Source: Methylopila sp. M107 | GTDB taxonomy: Bacteria; Pseudomonadota; Alphaproteobacteria; Rhizobiales; Methylopilaceae | Assembly: GCF_000384475.1 (NCBI RefSeq) | Contig: NZ_ARWB01000001.1 | Coordinates: forward strand, 3,537,039-3,601,038 | Direction: 5' to 3' | Length of the DNA stretch: 64,000 nt | In this document: positions 17,823 to 25,525 of the stretch, one piece after another | Position numbering within the stretch: position 1 is the first letter of the stretch | Layout: each line of letters starts with the position of its first letter | Translations under genes and position numbers: made by a program | Notes under the pieces: generated by a model | What the model saw: only the letters and a program-made list of their open reading frames with translations | What the model was told of the DNA's origin: nothing | The model's database searches: none

Positions 17823-18362
17823 ATGTTGCGTACCATGCGTATCGGCCGCAGCGCCAAAATCGCCGTCGCGCTGTGCGCGGCGCTCACGCTCGGCGCTTGC
17901 GCCAAGAAGTCCGGCGACGGCCTCGACGGAGCGGGCGGCCGCGGAGCAGGCGGCTACGGCCGTGACGGCGCCGGCGGCCGCGGCGGCGCGCCCGGCAGCC
18001 AGCAGGACTTCGTGGTCAATGTCGGCGACCGCGTCTTCTTCGAGACCGACTCGACCGAACTGACCGGAACCGCCCGCTCGACCCTCGACAAGCAGGCGCA
18101 GTGGCTGTCGCGCTACCCGCGCTACATGATCACCGTCGAAGGCCACGCCGACGAGCGCGGCACCCGCGAGTACAACTTCGCCCTCGGCGCCCGCCGCGGC
18201 CAGGTCGCGCGCGACTATCTGTCGGCGCAGGGCGTCTCGCCGAGCCGCATGCGCACCATCTCGTACGGCAAGGAACGTCCGGTCGCGGTCTGCGACGACA
18301 TCTCGTGCTGGTCGCAGAACCGCCGCGCCGTCACCGTGCTGAAGGGCGGCGCCGGCTCGTGA
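17823..18362 (+). CDS. pal: peptidoglycan-associated lipoprotein Pal
   Basis: The 179-residue protein has a lipoprotein signal with lipobox LTLGAC (Cys near residue 25), a Gly-rich linker GGRGAGGYGRDGAGGRGG and an OmpA-type peptidoglycan-binding domain with TVEGHADERGTREYNFALGA and the binding Arg in QNRRAVTVLK. It anchors the outer membrane to the wall and is the partner of TolB. The ATG at 17823 is chosen for its AAGGAG; an in-frame ATG at 17835 would also give a signal peptide. Confidence 0.96.
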   Translation: MLRTMRIGRSAKIAVALCAALTLGACAKKSGDGLDGAGGRGAGGYGRDGAGGRGGAPGSQQDFVVNVGDRVFFETDSTELTGTARSTLDKQAQWLSRYPRYMITVEGHADERGTREYNFALGARRGQVARDYLSAQGVSPSRMRTISYGKERPVAVCDDISCWSQNRRAVTVLKGGAGS

Positions 18363-18377
18363 ACTGACTTCGGTCCC

Positions 18378-18408
18378 GGCGGCGTTCCGTCATCTGGCGG
18401 ACGCCGCC
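18378..18408 (+). terminator. hairpin after pal
   Basis: GGCGGCGT (18378-18385) pairs with ACGCCGCC (18401-18408), extended by CCG/CGG inside. No T tract follows, so it may only attenuate or stabilise transcripts between pal and cpoB. Confidence 0.4.
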
Positions 18409-18485
18409 GCGATTGGCCCTAATTCGGCCGAACACGCCGCTTATGTAGCGGATCATCGACGTCTCGGTCCGGAACGTTTCGCCCC

Positions 18486-19535
18486 ATGCTCAAATCCGTC
18501 CGTCCTGTCCAGCTCCGGCGCCTCGCGTTCGGGGCTTTCGTCATCTGCGTTTCGCCCACCGCGGCGTTCGCCGAGACGGAGAGCGACCGCGCGCCGAACT
18601 GGCTGGAGAAGCGCGTCGACGGCCTCGAGAAGAGCCTGAGCTTCTTCGGCCGCGAGCAGGCGCCGGCGGCGCCGCGCGAGATCCAGACCGCGCAGTCTTC
18701 GATGGGCGACATCGCGGTCCGGCTCGACCGGCTCGAAAACCAGATGCGCCAGCTCAACGGCCGTCTCGACGAGATCCAGTTCCAGGGCCGGAAGAATGAG
18801 GAAGCGCTGAAGCGCTTCCAGGGCGACGTCGACTTCCGCTTCCAGGACATCGAGAGCAAGGGCGGCGGGTCCGGCGGCGGCTCGGGCGCTTCTGCGCCGA
18901 AGCCGCAGAAGCGCGGCGATAGCGGCGACATGGGCGGCGGATCGACGTCGAGCGTCGCGTCGCGCGACGGCGGTCCCGGCGCGCCGCCCTCGCAGCTCGG
19001 CCGCGGCGGCGACGACGGCATCGGCGGGCTGATCGGCGGCGAAGATGGCGGCCCGAACGCGCCGATGAGCATCCGGCCGCCCGGCGCCGGCTCGCGCGCG
19101 TCGGCTCCCAGCGGCGACCGCGTGGCGTCGCGCGGCGACGATTCCGGCGTCATCGCCGGCGGCGGCGGCTCGCGCGACCAGTTCGATCTCGGCGTCGGTT
19201 TCGTCCAGCGCCGCGACTATGGTCAGGCCGAGCAGACCTTCCGCGCCTTCCTGCGGGAATATCCGAAGGACGCCAAGGCCCCGGAGGCGCGCTACTGGCT
19301 CGGCGAGAGCCAGTACCAGCGCAAGAACTACACCGACGCGGTCGCGACCTTCCTCGAGATCTACAAGGACGCGCCGCAGTCCGCGAAGGCGCCCGAAAGC
19401 ATGCTGAAGCTCGGCATGTCGCTGAACGGCATGGGCCAGAAGGACCAGGCCTGCGCGACGCTCGACGCCGCCGGCAAGAAGTACGCCCGCATCAAGGCGC
19501 AGTCGGACCGCGAGTTCAAACGCCTCGCCTGCTGA
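18486..19535 (+). CDS. cpoB: Tol-Pal associated periplasmic protein CpoB (YbgF)
   Basis: The 349-residue protein has a signal peptide ending TAAFAETES, an N-terminal coiled coil (about residues 35-110, with MGDIAVRLDRLENQMRQLNG), a linker of about 110 residues rich in Gly, Ser and Pro, and a C-terminal TPR domain (QFDLGVGFVQRRDYGQAEQT to the end). E. coli CpoB (263 residues) has the same order with a short linker and coordinates peptidoglycan synthesis with Tol. Context at the end of tol-pal confirms it. Confidence 0.93.
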   Translation: MLKSVRPVQLRRLAFGAFVICVSPTAAFAETESDRAPNWLEKRVDGLEKSLSFFGREQAPAAPREIQTAQSSMGDIAVRLDRLENQMRQLNGRLDEIQFQGRKNEEALKRFQGDVDFRFQDIESKGGGSGGGSGASAPKPQKRGDSGDMGGGSTSSVASRDGGPGAPPSQLGRGGDDGIGGLIGGEDGGPNAPMSIRPPGAGSRASAPSGDRVASRGDDSGVIAGGGGSRDQFDLGVGFVQRRDYGQAEQTFRAFLREYPKDAKAPEARYWLGESQYQRKNYTDAVATFLEIYKDAPQSAKAPESMLKLGMSLNGMGQKDQACATLDAAGKKYARIKAQSDREFKRLAC

Positions 19536-19542
19536 GCCCGAG

Positions 19543-20601
19543 ATGACGACAGCGCCGAAGGATTCGGCCGAAGGGCAGGCCGAACCGGACGAGGCGCTTC
19601 CCGAGCCGGTGAGCGGAGCGCAGTCCGCGGCCCTGTTCGAGGCGTTTTTCGCGCCGCGCCGGCATGTGCTGCTCGCCGTGTCGGGCGGCGCGGATTCGAC
19701 CGCGCTGCTGGTGCTGGCCGCCGAATGGGCCGACAAGCGCGCCCGGCCGAAGCTCTCTGTCGCCACCGTCGACCACGCGCTGCGCCCGGAAGCCGCTGAG
19801 GAGATCGAGGCCGTGGCGCGGATCGCCGAGGCGTTCGACCTGCCGCATGCGCGGCTGCCGGCGCCCGTCGAGGTCAGGACCAAGATCGAATCGACCGCGC
19901 GGACGCTGCGCTACGAGGCGCTGGTCGGCCACGCCAAGGCGATCGGCGCGGACGCGCTCGCGACCGCGCACACGCTCGACGACCAGGCCGAGACCGTCCT
20001 GATGCGGATCGCGGCCGGCAGCGGACCGGTCGGGCTGTCGGCGATGCGGCCCGTGATCGATCGAGACGGCGTGGCGCACGTCCGGCCGTTCCTCACGATC
20101 GCGAAGTCGAACCTCGTCGCGAGCCTCGAGCAGCGGGTGATGCGCTGGGCCGACGACGCCATGAACGCCGATCCCGCCTTCGCCCGCGCGCGGCTCCGGG
20201 CCGGCCGCGAGGCGTTGACCCGCGAGGGGCTGACTCCCGAGCGGCTGGCGACGCTCGCGTTCCGCATGGCGCGCGTCAACGAGGCCGTCGACGCTTCCGT
20301 CGACGCCGCCGAGGCCGCCTTCGTCTCGCCGAAGAGCCGCGGACAGGTGATCGCGCCCGGCGCGGCGCGGCTGCCGGACGAGGTCAAGCTCAGGCTGCTC
20401 GGGCGGGTGGCGCATGCCGTCGGGGGAGGGCGCGTCCATCTCGAACGGCTCGAACGTCTCGCGGACCGGATCGTGACCGAGCCGTCCGGCGCGGCGACCC
20501 TCGCGGGCGCACGCCTCGAATGGCGCGACGACGGGCGGATCGTCGTCCGTCGCGCCCCGCCGCGGCGGCGCGATGGCGCGGACGGCCCCGCGGGTCTATG
20601 A
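19543..20601 (+). CDS. tilS: tRNA(Ile)-lysidine synthase TilS
   Basis: The 352-residue protein is an N-type ATP pyrophosphatase with PP-loop VSGGADSTAL (about 46-55). It makes lysidine at position 34 of tRNA-Ile(CAU), changing it from AUG to AUA decoding. Other family blocks are TVDHALRPEAAEEIE, ATAHTLDDQAETVLMRIAAG and GLSAMRP. It lacks the large C-terminal domains of the E. coli enzyme, as many alphaproteobacterial versions do. In Rhizobiales it regularly follows cpoB. Its substrate tRNA is encoded at 25297-25372. Confidence 0.95.
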   Translation: MTTAPKDSAEGQAEPDEALPEPVSGAQSAALFEAFFAPRRHVLLAVSGGADSTALLVLAAEWADKRARPKLSVATVDHALRPEAAEEIEAVARIAEAFDLPHARLPAPVEVRTKIESTARTLRYEALVGHAKAIGADALATAHTLDDQAETVLMRIAAGSGPVGLSAMRPVIDRDGVAHVRPFLTIAKSNLVASLEQRVMRWADDAMNADPAFARARLRAGREALTREGLTPERLATLAFRMARVNEAVDASVDAAEAAFVSPKSRGQVIAPGAARLPDEVKLRLLGRVAHAVGGGRVHLERLERLADRIVTEPSGAATLAGARLEWRDDGRIVVRRAPPRRRDGADGPAGL

Positions 20602-20648
20602 AGGCCGCGATGTCTCGTGCGCCTCGTTCGCCCGTCCCGGAGACCCCG

Positions 20649-21137
20649 ATGCCGAAGCTCCGTCTTCTCGCCGCGCTCCCCTTCCTTCTCGTCGCTTCGG
20701 GCGCCGTGGCGCACGACTACAAGGCCGGCGACCTCGCCATCGAGCATCCGTGGTCGCGCGCCACGACGCCGGGCGCGAAGGTCGGCGGCGGCTTCCTCAC
20801 CGTGACGAACGGCGGATCGGCGCCCGACAGGCTGCTCGCGGTCTCGGCTGCGTTCGCGGCCAAGGTCGAGATCCACGAGAGCCTCGAGCAGGACGGCGTC
20901 GCCAAGATGCGGGAGATCGAGGGCGGCGTGGAGATCAAGCCCGGCGAGACGGTGGCGTTCGCGCCGGGCGGCAAGCACTTGATGTTCCTCGGGCTGACTC
21001 AGCCGCTCGCCAAGGGCGAGAAGGTCAAGGGCGAGCTCACCTTCGAGAAGGCCGGCAAGGTCGATGTCGAGTTCGTCGTCGAAGCCGTCGGCGCGAGGCC
21101 CGACCCGAAGGCGAGCCACGACGCGCACGGCATGTGA
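20649..21137 (+). CDS. periplasmic copper chaperone PCu(A)C family
   Basis: The 162-residue protein has a signal peptide (MPKLRLLAALPFLLVASGAV, cut before HDYKAGD) and the PCu(A)C fold. The copper ligands of the H(M)X10MX21HXM motif are recognisable: VEIHESLEQDGVAKM, and GKHLMFLGLTQPL. Such proteins deliver Cu(I) to the CuA site of cytochrome oxidase. The ATG at 20649 has GGAG six bases before it; earlier in-frame starts overlap tilS. A short His/Met tail (SHDAHGM) may add a metal site. Confidence 0.92.
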   Translation: MPKLRLLAALPFLLVASGAVAHDYKAGDLAIEHPWSRATTPGAKVGGGFLTVTNGGSAPDRLLAVSAAFAAKVEIHESLEQDGVAKMREIEGGVEIKPGETVAFAPGGKHLMFLGLTQPLAKGEKVKGELTFEKAGKVDVEFVVEAVGARPDPKASHDAHGM

Positions 21138-21235
21138 GGCGTCGTCCGGCCAGGCCTGAACGGCGCCATCGGCGCGTCTGGAACCCGGTTCAGGGCCGGG
21201 ACAATCGGATCGTCAGCCGGTAAGACATCGCGCGC

Positions 21236-23059
21236 ATGACCGGATCGCAAAACGCCTTGCCGCCCGAACTCGAGGCCGAGAAGTACCGCGTCCTCAAGAC
21301 CGCCTTCGGCTTCGACGCCTTCCGTCCGGGCCAGGAGACGGTGATCGACGCCGTGCTGGCGGGCCGGGACGTGCTGGCCGTCATGCCGACCGGGGCCGGC
21401 AAGTCGCTGTGTTATCAGGCGCCGGCGCTCGTTCTCGGCGGGCTGACGCTGGTCGTGTCGCCGCTGATCGCGCTGATGGACGACCAGGTCGCGGGGCTGC
21501 GCCTCGACGGCGTCGTGGCCGAGGCGATCCATTCCGGCCGGTCGCGGGACCAGAACGTCGCGTCCTGGCGGCGGGTGGCGTCGGGCGAGGCCAGGCTGCT
21601 GTACCTCGCGCCCGAGCGGCTGATGACGGAGCGCATGCTTGCGGCGCTCGGGCGACTGCCCGTCTCGTTGATCGCGATCGACGAGGCGCATTGCATCTCG
21701 CAATGGGGCCACTCCTTCCGCGCGGAATATCTTGCGCTCGGAAAGGCGCGCACGGCGCTGCCGAAGGCTCGCATGATCGCGCTCACCGCGACCGCCGACC
21801 AGTCGACCCGCGACGACATCGTCGCAAAGCTGTTCGACGGCCGCGCCGACGCCTTCGTGGCCGGCTTCGACCGCCCGAACATCTCGCTCTCCGTGCAGGA
21901 GAAGCGCGACGCAGGGGCCGCGATCGAGCGTTACGTCGCGGCCCGCCCCGCCGCCAGCGGCATCGTCTACCGCCTCTCGCGCAAGAAGGTCGACGACACC
22001 GCGGCGCGCCTGCAGGGCGCGGGCGTCAAGGCGCTCGCCTATCACGCCGGCATGGACGCCAGCGCCCGCGCCGCGGCGCAGGAGGCCTTTCTGGCCGAGA
22101 GCGGCGTGGTGATGGTCGCGACCGTCGCGTTCGGCATGGGGATCGACAAGTCGGACGTGCGCTATGTCGTGCATGGCGACGCGCCCGGGAGCCTCGAGGC
22201 CTATTACCAGGAGATCGGCCGCGCCGGCCGCGACGGCGCGCCGGCCGAGGCGCTGATGTTCTATGGACTGGAGGACATCCGCACCCGCCGCCGCTTCATC
22301 GACGAGCAGGACAGCGCGCCCGAGCGCAAGCGCGTCGAGAGCCGCCGCCTCGACGCGCTGGTCGGCTTCTGCGAGACGATCTCCTGCCGCCGGCAGGCGC
22401 TGCTCGCCTATTTCGGCGAGCGGACGCAGCCCTGCGGAAACTGCGACGTCTGCCTCGATCCGCCCGAAGTGGTCGACGCGACCGCGGAGGCGCGTCTGCT
22501 GCTCTCTCTGGTGCGGGCCACCGGCGAGCGCTTCGGCGCGGCCCATGTGGTGGCGCTCGCGGTCGGTCATGAGAGCGAGGCCGTCACGGCGCGCGGCCAC
22601 GACAGGCTCGACGGGTTCGGCAAGGGCGCGGACCGCCCCGCCGCCGAATGGCGCGCGCTGCTTCGCCAGCTGGTCGCCGCCCACGCGCTCGAGGTCGAGA
22701 CCGGCGCCTATGGCGGCCTGGTCCTGACCGACAAGGGGCGTCTGATCCTCGACGGCGAAGAACGCGTCACCGCCGCGAAACCCCGGCCGCGCAAGCGCGA
22801 GAAGCGGCGCGCCGCGACGGACGCCGCGATCGCGGCCGGCGTCGACGAGGCCCTGCTGGCCCGCCTGAAGGCGCTTCGCCGGGAACTCGCGATCGCGCGG
22901 GCGGCGCCGGCCTATGTGATCTTCTCAGACGCGACCCTGATCGAGATGGCCGCGCGGCGGCCGCGGACGCTTCGGGATCTCGGCGAGGTCAAGGGCGTCG
23001 GCGCGGCCAAGCTCGACGCCTTCGGGGAGGCGTTTTTGGAGGTGCTGGCGAGCGCCTAA
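21236..23059 (+). CDS. recQ: ATP-dependent DNA helicase RecQ
   Basis: This 607-residue superfamily 2 helicase has Walker A MPTGAGKSLCYQAP (about 49-62), DEAH box AIDEAHCISQWGH, motif VI GRAGRDGAPAEALMFYG, the RecQ-Ct zinc cysteines in ISCRRQALLAYFGER and PCGNCDVC, and a C-terminal HRDC-like domain (LRRELAIARAAPAYVIFSDA to RDLGEVKGVGAAKLDAFG). It repairs stalled forks and processes recombination intermediates. It stands alone behind the copper chaperone gene. Confidence 0.97.
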   Translation: MTGSQNALPPELEAEKYRVLKTAFGFDAFRPGQETVIDAVLAGRDVLAVMPTGAGKSLCYQAPALVLGGLTLVVSPLIALMDDQVAGLRLDGVVAEAIHSGRSRDQNVASWRRVASGEARLLYLAPERLMTERMLAALGRLPVSLIAIDEAHCISQWGHSFRAEYLALGKARTALPKARMIALTATADQSTRDDIVAKLFDGRADAFVAGFDRPNISLSVQEKRDAGAAIERYVAARPAASGIVYRLSRKKVDDTAARLQGAGVKALAYHAGMDASARAAAQEAFLAESGVVMVATVAFGMGIDKSDVRYVVHGDAPGSLEAYYQEIGRAGRDGAPAEALMFYGLEDIRTRRRFIDEQDSAPERKRVESRRLDALVGFCETISCRRQALLAYFGERTQPCGNCDVCLDPPEVVDATAEARLLLSLVRATGERFGAAHVVALAVGHESEAVTARGHDRLDGFGKGADRPAAEWRALLRQLVAAHALEVETGAYGGLVLTDKGRLILDGEERVTAAKPRPRKREKRRAATDAAIAAGVDEALLARLKALRRELAIARAAPAYVIFSDATLIEMAARRPRTLRDLGEVKGVGAAKLDAFGEAFLEVLASA

Positions 23060-23292
23060 ATGGGCACGACGTTCAGGCGCCGAAGCTGGCGCCAAACGGG
23101 TCCCGGCGCCGCCGGCGATCCGTGAGCGGTTGCGGCGCGGGCTCCGCTGCGTACGGTCTCGCGCAGTCGCGCAGCTCGAAGTTGGACGACGCCCCCGACG
23201 CGTCGCCGCCCGCCATGACGCGTGAGCGGCCGACGTCGCCGGCTTGATGCGCTTCGCCTCGACGAGGTATCCGAGCCTTATCCTCGGCAAGT

Positions 23293-24114
23293 TCAGCAAT
23301 GAACCGAGAATTGGAAATTCGAATCAATTGGTACTTGAGTCGTCCCATTCGATCGCCACAGTCGAACAAATACGAATTGCATGTCGCTGATATATGCGTT
23401 TGCATAAATGTGATCTGTGCTGTCGGTGTAACCTGGGGTCGGTGTTGCGACAGGAGCGCAATAGGTTATGTCTCGGTCAATCGTCAATTTGTAAAGGCCA
23501 GTTCCAGTTCTTTCCGAAGCCAGAATGGAAGAGGTTTCTTTACTAATTGACCCGTTAAAAATGATCGTCGCAGAGATCTGACGTGTAAAGTATCCGGTGA
23601 TGTCGCCGACGACCCTGGCCGCCCCGCTTCCGACCCGAACCGTCATGTTGCCGTCGCCGAGCGCCACTGTCGCGCCGCCGGTCGCGTTCGAGCCGGGTAG
23701 ATAGTTCAGGACGCTCGTGGACGGCGTGGGCGCGCCAAACGCATAGGCCCTGAAGTATCCCGCCGATGACGGGGACACGGCGGAAAAATTCACCACGACC
23801 GCCTTTGCGTGCGTCGGAATTCCGCAACCGGCCGCCGGACCGCCCTGGGCGGTGAAGGCGGCTGCGTTGCTGCCCGCCACCGTAAAGTTTCGGGTCTGTC
23901 CGGCGCGGACGGGGGCGGCCGTGTTGAACGCGCGGCATGGCGCGATCGGCGTGAAAAGCATGATTTCTTCGGCGGAATCCCTCGGGCCCACCAAATCAGC
24001 CGACGCCGCCTTTGAAGACGGGGGAGCGCTGACCGTAGGCTCCGCGCGCGCCGAAGGCGCGGCCACGAAACCCAGCGCGACGGCGGCGCCCAGCACGGAA
24101 TTGCGTATCAGCAT
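23293..24114 (-). CDS. secreted four-cysteine protein, paralog 1
   Basis: The 273-residue protein has a signal peptide MLIRNSVLGAAVALGFVAAP ending near SARAE, then a domain with TPIAPCRAFNTA, GGPAAGCGIPTHAKAVVVNF, SAGYFRAYAFGAP and VVGDITGYFTR. This pattern is like the repeated 'P.R.LDTR ... GYF' extracellular domain found in many secreted bacterial proteins. The mature part has exactly four cysteines, the last being the final residue (FSVHC). Function is unknown. It is a tandem paralog of the gene at 24329, and a third copy lies at 54428. The last 200 bases are poorer in GC than neighbours. Confidence 0.8.
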   Translation of the reverse strand: MLIRNSVLGAAVALGFVAAPSARAEPTVSAPPSSKAASADLVGPRDSAEEIMLFTPIAPCRAFNTAAPVRAGQTRNFTVAGSNAAAFTAQGGPAAGCGIPTHAKAVVVNFSAVSPSSAGYFRAYAFGAPTPSTSVLNYLPGSNATGGATVALGDGNMTVRVGSGAARVVGDITGYFTRQISATIIFNGSISKETSSILASERTGTGLYKLTIDRDITYCAPVATPTPGYTDSTDHIYANAYISDMQFVFVRLWRSNGTTQVPIDSNFQFSVHC

Positions 24115-24190
24115 TCTGGAGTCTCCCTGACGAGAGGCAGATCCTCGCCCATCCGACAACTCGCGCATTCAGGGCGACCGCCCAACTTGG

Positions 24191-24208
24191 GGTTGTATCA
24201 TATCGTCG
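24191..24208 (-). promoter_or_regulatory. conserved promoter-like block upstream of paralog 1
   Basis: An 18-base block, GGTTGTATCATATCGTCG on the plus strand, is identical to 25156-25173 and lies 77 bases before the start, against 78 for the other paralog. Read on the minus strand it contains TATGAT, a -10-like hexamer. Confidence 0.5.
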
Positions 24209-24328
24209 TCCCGCCCGCCGCTTGAAACTTTGGATTCTCCGGTCCCGCGCCCGGTCTCGGCGTCGCGCGAGCCTTCCGCTTCCACCCAAGTTGACGACCC
24301 GACAATCCGGTTGCGGCCAGCGACGCAG

Positions 24329-25078
24329 TCAGCAATGAACCGAAATGTAAAATGGAGAAGCATATGCAGATTCGGTTGATCCGTTCAGTTGCCACAGCTG
24401 AATTGATATATATTTGACGTTGTTGGTATTGGCGTTCGCATAAACATACGCTGTGTTTCCTGTGTAACCCGGGGCTGGTGTTACGATCGGAGCGCAATAC
24501 CGTACATCCCGGTCGACCTCCAATCTGTAGTTATTCACGCCGGATTTTACCGAACCCACGATAGAACCATTCCCGTGAAGAATAGTCCCGTCCGCCGCTA
24601 TCAGCCCAGTGATCCGCTTCGTATAATATCCGGTGACGTCGCCGACGACCTTGGTCGCGCCGCTGCCGGCCAGAACTGTTATGAGTCCGTTGAGCGCCAC
24701 TGTCGCGCCGCCAGTCGTGTTCACGCCGGCTTGATAGTTCAGGACGGTCGTGGGCGGGATGGGCGCGCCATACGGATAGGCCCTGAAATGCCCCGCCGCC
24801 GCCGGAGACACGGCGGAAAAGTTCACCGCGACCGCCTTTGCGTACTCAGGAATTCCACAACCGGCCGCCGGACCGCCCTGGCGGGTGAACGTGGCCGCGT
24901 GGTCGCCCGTTACGATAAAATCTCGGGAATGGCCCGCGTGGAGGTAGCCGGCCGTGTTGAACGCGCGGCATGGCGCGATCGGCGTGAAATGCAGGACCTC
25001 TTCCTCCGCGCGCGCCTTGGGCGCGACCACGAAAGCCAGCGCGACGGCGGCGCAGAGCATGAAACTGCGTATCCGCAT
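24329..25078 (-). CDS. secreted four-cysteine protein, paralog 2
   Basis: The 249-residue protein starts MRIRSFMLCAAVALAFVVAP with a signal peptide ending KARAEEE. It shares with paralog 1 the blocks FTPIAPCRAFNTAG, RQGGPAAGCGIPEYAKAVAV, TTGGATVALNG and VVGDVTGYYTKR, and again ends in Cys (YISVHC) after ...DVRYCAPIVTPAPGYTG. The mature protein has four cysteines at equivalent places. GGGGAG lies eight bases before the ATG. The coding and upstream regions are both duplicated, so the pair arose by tandem duplication of a unit of roughly 0.9 kb. Role is unknown; a cell-surface or extracellular function is inferred. Confidence 0.8.
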   Translation of the reverse strand: MRIRSFMLCAAVALAFVVAPKARAEEEVLHFTPIAPCRAFNTAGYLHAGHSRDFIVTGDHAATFTRQGGPAAGCGIPEYAKAVAVNFSAVSPAAAGHFRAYPYGAPIPPTTVLNYQAGVNTTGGATVALNGLITVLAGSGATKVVGDVTGYYTKRITGLIAADGTILHGNGSIVGSVKSGVNNYRLEVDRDVRYCAPIVTPAPGYTGNTAYVYANANTNNVKYISIQLWQLNGSTESAYASPFYISVHC

Positions 25079-25155
25079 TTTGGATTCTCCCCTGACGAGA
25101 GGCGGACCCTCGCCCGTCCGGCGGCCCGCGCATCCGGAACGGCCGCCTAGCTCAG

Positions 25156-25173
25156 GGTTGTATCATATCGTCG
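25156..25173 (-). promoter_or_regulatory. conserved promoter-like block upstream of paralog 2
   Basis: This is the same 18-base block as at 24191-24208, at nearly the same distance from its gene. The bases around it have diverged more, which suggests selection on this piece. Confidence 0.5.
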
Positions 25174-25296
25174 GCCTGCCCACTGCGCGAGATTCTGGAA
25201 ATCGCCGGCCCGGCGCGCTGTCTCGGCGTCGCGGCAGCGTTCCGCCTCCGGCTTCGGGAAACCGTGGCGAAACCTAAAAATCTCTTCGAAAAATAA

Positions 25297-25372
25297 TGGT
25301 GGGCCCGGCAGGACTCGAACCTGCAACCAGACCGTTATGAGCGGTCGGCTCTAACCATTGAGCTACAGGCCC
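25297..25372 (-). tRNA. tRNA-Ile(CAU), lysidine-modified Ile2 type
   Basis: Read on the minus strand it folds into a full cloverleaf: acceptor GGGCCTG with CGGGCCC, D arm GCTCAATGGTTAGAGC, anticodon stem GACCG/CGGTC with loop CTCATAA (anticodon CAT), and T arm CAGGTTCGAGTCCTG. The CCA end is encoded. A CAU anticodon could be initiator, elongator Met or Ile2. The D arm GTTAGAGC with CTCATAA loop and lack of three G-C pairs before the anticodon fit the Ile2 type, which TilS (encoded at 19543) converts to read AUA. Confidence 0.93.
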
Positions 25373-25525
25373 GAGCTCCGGTGGGTTTCAGGGCGAAGCC
25401 ATACGACGGGAGGGGGCGTCCTGTCATCGGCCGATCGTCGCGCCGGGCTGAAACATGCGGCGCGGGCTCCATAAAGGCGGCTGGCGGTCGGCCGCGAACG
25501 GGCGGCGCCGTTGCGGAGGAGCCGC

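Noticed and set aside
23060-23292. Minus-strand frame after recQ (...SNFELRDCARPYAAEP...)
   Set aside because: Looks slightly gene-like but has no good start, no ribosome binding site and no family; may be a remnant, not claimed.
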